From NCBI GenBank assembly GCA_013400155.1, contig VXBM01000008.1:444738-508737 (forward strand): a stretch of DNA of 64,000 nucleotides, written 5' to 3'. Made by a program: the position numbers and the translations under genes. Each line of letters begins with the position of its first letter. Position 1 is the first letter of the stretch. The notes under the pieces are model-generated. The model ran no database searches. It was not told where the DNA came from and worked only from the letters and a program-made list of their open reading frames with translations. Of this stretch, positions 59,371-64,000 are shown piece by piece. The stretch comes from Helopsaltes ochotensis. Its lineage: Eukaryota; Chordata; Aves; Passeriformes; Locustellidae.

Positions 59371-62300
59371 ACAACGTTGGGGGGAAGAACATAATTAAGC
59401 TGTTCTTTTCTTCAATAGCTGGCTAATTGGGTTTGATGGTTCAGACCCCTTCTGATTTCTGACATTATATGATAGTTAAAACCCAGTCCCTCTTTTGATC
59501 TGCTGGGTCTATTGAAGAGACTATGGCTTTTCCTTTCAGACACTACTCCAAAATTTGCCTTCCACCTCTGTCCCATAAGCCTTGCTTGGATGATGGGTTC
59601 ATACCATGGTAGCCTCGCTGTTCTTTCATGTGGAGCTGAGAGCAGCAGGGACAGGGACCCACAGCATGCAATGAGCCACACAGCTCTGGTGCCAAAAATT
59701 GAAGCAAGAGGGGGTATCATTCTTTGACTTGAGCAGAGGTGCTCAAGTCACAGAATTATTATTGGGAAGGTTACTTCCCTATTTTTAGATACTATTTACA
59801 GGGGTGAAAATGCTTAGAGTCTTGGCTGGATTTTCCTTCAGCATTTTAAATATAAAGGACAACCAAACTTCAGGTGGAAAAAACTTCACTGCAAAAAATC
59901 CTAGCTTAAGTGGAAGGAATATTTTTGAATGCAACCATAGAACAAAATAAATATGTGGTTGGTCACATAATAGACTTTTCCATAGCCTAGAAAAACCCCA
60001 GAGGATGGGATGATGGACCTAAGAAACAATTATATTCTCCTTAATTTTATACCCTGTAGGTAATCCCAGCAATCCAACAAAACTTCTCAGAGCATAAAGC
60101 TAACACCACCTCTAGCCCAACCTTGATGGTGGCTGCATGAATGTAAGCACCATAATATTAGCAACTCCTCCACCTAGCTGCCTTCTTCCATAATGTCATC
60201 CTGAGCAGCTGCAGACAAGCAGAGGCTTGTTAAAGTGTTATTTTGGGGGAAATGTCAGAAATAATTAATTTCAACACGACTTTGAACATACTGTTCTCAG
60301 AGTGTATTAAGTGGGGCATACTTTTAGTAGAGTGGATGCTTAGTTCTTCTTTTGAGTAAAAAGATTGTTTAGTACTCACTAAAAATACTCCAGTGGTATT
60401 ATATATGATTAAGGGATGTTCTTTTTAGTGGTGCCCTTATTAGCGAGTGTGATACGAACAAATGTGTTTATTAGATAGCAAACAGCACTTCAGTTTGTAT
60501 TGGACCATTAGCTAGCAACCTCTCGGCTGACTCTACTGGGGATTACTGTCTAGGGACTGTAATAACATAGCCCAGTTTGGGTGCAGTAAATCACTAATTG
60601 TGCTGTCAAGATAAAGTATTTGATAATAACGTGAAACTAAACGACTGTTTGGAAAAGCTGATGGTGGTGGTGTTGGCAACTGATGTAATTCATGTGAGCT
60701 ATACAGCAAAAAATCTGAAGCCTGAAATGATTTTTTTTAAAGTTATGGCCAAGTTTTGTTCTTATTTTAGTCACTTGGATTATTGCCTGTTATGCTTAGG
60801 ATGTGACATTTTCTGAATGCATTTAAAGAAACACACACAACTCATAAGTAGTTAATAGAAGAAATGGCCTGAAAGTCCTCCAAGAAGCTTCCTAGCCACT
60901 GAGAACTGCTGCCTCAGAGCAATTCCTTTTTCTACCTGTGAGACACTGAATTACGTTTCTGTTTTGTGCCTTCTATGAAGAGCCATTCAACCATCACAGG
61001 GAATCAACTTGGCCGACTCAGACTTACTGAAAAGATGAAATTAATATCTCAAAATCAAAACAATTAAATAAAATCATTTTTTCTCATCACCACCTCTCCA
61101 AAACATTACCAAATGTGAACATGGATTGTATTCTACCCTCTCTGGGTACTTTGTGACAAGCTTGACTGACTCATGTGGAGTAAGCAAAGAGGATATTTCC
61201 ATCTCCGGTTATCTGCTTTTCCATTTTGCAGATAGTTACTACCTCACAACAGAGAGCTAAAACAATGTTTCAAACTACATGGCAGATTATTGTAAAGAAC
61301 CATCACTTTAGGATTTATTTGTATTGTTTGTGGGGGTTTTTTTGTTTTTTTCCAGAATGGAAACCCTTGGGAGAGAGACACATTAGGCAAGAGGGGAAGG
61401 TAATGCCTCTTGGTATGAAAAGACCCATTTTTTGGAGACACTGTCCTGCATCACGCTCTTTAACTTCTCTTGCACCACAACTTGATGGCATGGTAGGTTG
61501 GATTTCAGAGATTCCTGTTCATCCTGCTACTGCCATTGCTAAACCACAAAGTTATGGACACAGATTTCCTCAACAGGAGGAGTGGCGAGTGCAGGAAGCT
61601 TTGAGAAGTCTGGTGTATTCAAAATCTCAAGGAAGGGCAAAGGACACTGCAGGATTCAACATGCTGGGCAACTAAGGAAAATGAAGATTTCAAAGCACCT
61701 TTGAACTGTAGTAGTTAATCAATACTTTAGAGAAAGTAAATCTGTGCTAAAGATTCTGCATTTTAAATGAAATATAAGGAGCTCTTCTATAGTAGAACCA
61801 ACAAAGGCCAAAGACTGCTCTTAATCTCTCAAGGTTAAAAAAGGAATTTCAGAAAAATTAATCTGTCCATATCTGTCATGTAAAAAAATCAACTAATGGA
61901 CATTTTGCATCTGTTTAAAAAAATAAAAAGCCTTCAGATATTCATGTGAGTACAAAAAGATTGATTCACATGAAACAAAGCTATTAGATTGCAGTATTAT
62001 AATGTTCTCCAGTATAGTTCAGATTGCATAAACTCTTGATAAACATGTTTTCATCCCGTGAGGTAAACAAAAACAAGAAAAAAAGATAGGGAAGGAACAC
62101 TTTTCTAAGTTTGTTGATGTCCATGCGTGCTGGGACACAATAAAGAGCAGCTCCTCCATCTATGCAGTGCAGCTGCCTAGGGCTTGGCTGCTGGCTGGGG
62201 TTAAACCATGACACCAGTTAACTTCATTCCCTCTCATCCTCCTCTCACTCTGTCATACACAGTCCCAGAGCAAAACCGTCTCATCCAATGAGCTCAAGCC

Positions 62301-63517
62301 TATGTGTGCCTTTAATTGAGTTTAACTTTGCTTTTATTTAGCTATCTCCTATAGTTCTTCTAAAATGAAGGGTGGTACTTACACCAACACTTTAAACAAT
62401 ATTTATGTCAACCTGTTTGAGTGAAACCAGTAAGCCTGTTCAGGGTGGTGAAGAGAAGAATTATGTAATATGGTTCAGCTTAAGTTCAATGGACTAAATT
62501 GGTTAGACAGGTCATCATCCCACAAATTAGAACAAATACTTCGGAACAAAGAAAGAATGGTGGCTATTTTTGCTAAGGAGCGCACTGCTGGATTTTTGTT
62601 AGAAATTGTGAGGTATATACATACTAGCATTAAAAGCTCCAGGGACTTTTTTCTTGAGACTGTGAATAAATGTGGTTGGTCACAGCACAGTACTAGGATG
62701 CAAAATGCTCTGGGGAACACTTGGAATAATTTAAGAATGATGTCTCCATGACAGGATAACACCTATTCCATTTCTTGCTGAGGAAACTATATGGCTATAT
62801 AGTATAAATTATGGCTAATTATCTCACATGATGTTTCCTCAGAGCCCGAAACACAGGAAGCCTTTTCTTCTTCCAGATATTCAATATTGCTGTTAATAGC
62901 ATCTTTCGTTTCTACAGTGGGATGTACTCCAGAGAATTCCAGTCTATCTCCATGGAGCACAGTCAAAGTGTGACCAACAACCTGGCATAATAAGAGAAAA
63001 ATTCCAGCCAAGACCATTACAAAATTTCTCTGATCTTATACAAAAGGGTTGCTGCTACCCACAAAGAACTGAGAATGTCTGATATCCTAGGGTTTTGTCC
63101 AACATCTGCAGCTTCAGTGCTAGAACATACTTTATTTGAACAGGAAACTCCTAGGAAATGACGTGTGAATACTGAACACGGAAATACTGTGAATCTGAAA
63201 TGTGTGCTGTCAACTTTATCTGATCTGATCCTGTCCATCTTTTGAAATTCAGTTTTGCCAAAGATTTGGCCAACAGGGACAATTGTATAATTTAAAGTAA
63301 TAGTAAATAAGTAAGTAAAAGTAATACTTTACTAAATGGCAAATGTGGCCAGTTCAAATATGAATAGTAGAACCAGTAGCAACTGATTAGTATCTTTGAA
63401 TGAATTAGAAGACTGGAAAAAACACCAGAAACAACCCAATCAAACAACCAACCAACCAAAAATCCAAAGCAGAGGCTTGATAGCTTTGTTTCCAACATGA
63501 CAGCTAGAATCTGTGAT
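59371..63517. other. Intergenic DNA with small open frames
   Basis: No gene recognised. Open frames at 61226-61675 (149 codons) and 62470-62751 (93 codons) have no recognisable family. A good splice-acceptor-like site ends at 61355, followed by a GTAATG donor-like site 44 bp on. Confidence 0.5.
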
Positions 63518-63608
63518 TCTTGGGTTTGTCCTGTGTAGGGCCAGGAGTTGGACTTTGATGATACCTGTGGATCTCTTCCAATTCAGAATATTGTGTGATT
63601 CTGTGATT
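63518..63608 (+). mobile_element. Very short CR1 3' tail
   Basis: About 90 bp matching the CR1 terminus: GGGCCAGGAGTTGGACTTTG, TGGATCTCTTCCAATTCAG, and the tail TGTGATTCTGTGAT. It is strongly truncated at its 5' side. Confidence 0.8.
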
Positions 63609-64000
63609 TATTAAAACAAATACAAGTAAAAATGAAGAAAAAAAAGGAAGCAGAACAGTTGTCCATACTGTGACTGACTATACTCTCAAAAAAGCTTTTT
63701 TTAGTTAGACCATACTTTTATATTCCCTTTGACTAAAAGGAAGTCTGAAATTCCTCACTAGTCTGTATTGACTCATCCCACTTACTTTTATTTATAGACT
63801 ATCATGCTGCATTCCTAAACAATGAAACTTGCAAGCAGACATACTGGATGCAAACAAAAAACCTGCCTCTCAATCAAACAGTTTTTAAAACAAGAAGAAA
63901 AAAAGAAAAGAAAAGCTCTATCACTGCAATAATGTTCTCTCTGCAGCCAAGTATTTGAGGCATCTGGACAAAGAAAACAACCTACTTACTTATATATATA
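63609..64000. other. AT-rich end of the window
   Basis: AT-rich sequence ending in a TA repeat. Nothing recognised. Confidence 0.5.

Noticed and set aside
62470..62751. 93-codon open frame as a small gene
   Set aside because: No recognisable family, start context or splice evidence; length is within chance expectation.

Overview
The window looks like avian nuclear DNA. It has GT-AG spliced exons of a vertebrate transporter, a CpG-island promoter beside an assembly gap, AT-rich introns, and CR1 LINE fragments whose 3' ends carry the bird/reptile octamer-type tail (TTCTGTGATTCTGTGA or its complement). The gene spans about 36-40 kb, more compact than the mammalian copy, which fits a bird. The species cannot be told from this sequence.

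One gene is clearly present: the complete coding region of SLC38A1 (SNAT1, a sodium-coupled neutral amino acid/glutamine transporter) on the + strand. I traced 15 coding exons from the ATG at 10469 to the TGA at 37888-37890. Every junction is GT-AG, the reading frame stays intact, and the spliced length is 1464 nt (487 codons plus stop), equal to my recollection of the human protein. The start is fixed by an in-frame upstream stop at 10424-10426. No frameshift, premature stop or missing exon was seen.

Layout. 1-1330: upstream DNA with a CR1 fragment. About 1333-2470: CpG island interrupted by 585 N (1392-1976), probably the promoter and first non-coding exon. 2.5-10.4 kb: first intron, containing a second CpG-rich block at 4.8-5.1 kb with a G-quadruplex motif and a strong splice donor. 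10.4-37.9 kb: coding exons and introns, with two antisense CR1 copies (a third antisense copy lies in the first intron). 37.9 to about 43.9 kb: long 3' UTR with several AATAAA signals. 44-64 kb: no gene recognised; it holds CR1 copies, two very long poly(A) tracts, short tandem duplications and a 910-bp segment bracketed by identical 20-mers.

I found no convincing new biological system. The points most worth a check are the hidden first exon, the second CpG island as an alternative promoter, the microsatellite serving as a splice polypyrimidine tract, the CR1 inserted 38 bp from a splice donor, and the 20-bp direct repeats. Comparisons with human SLC38A1 and SLC38A2 are from memory; no alignment or database search was run.
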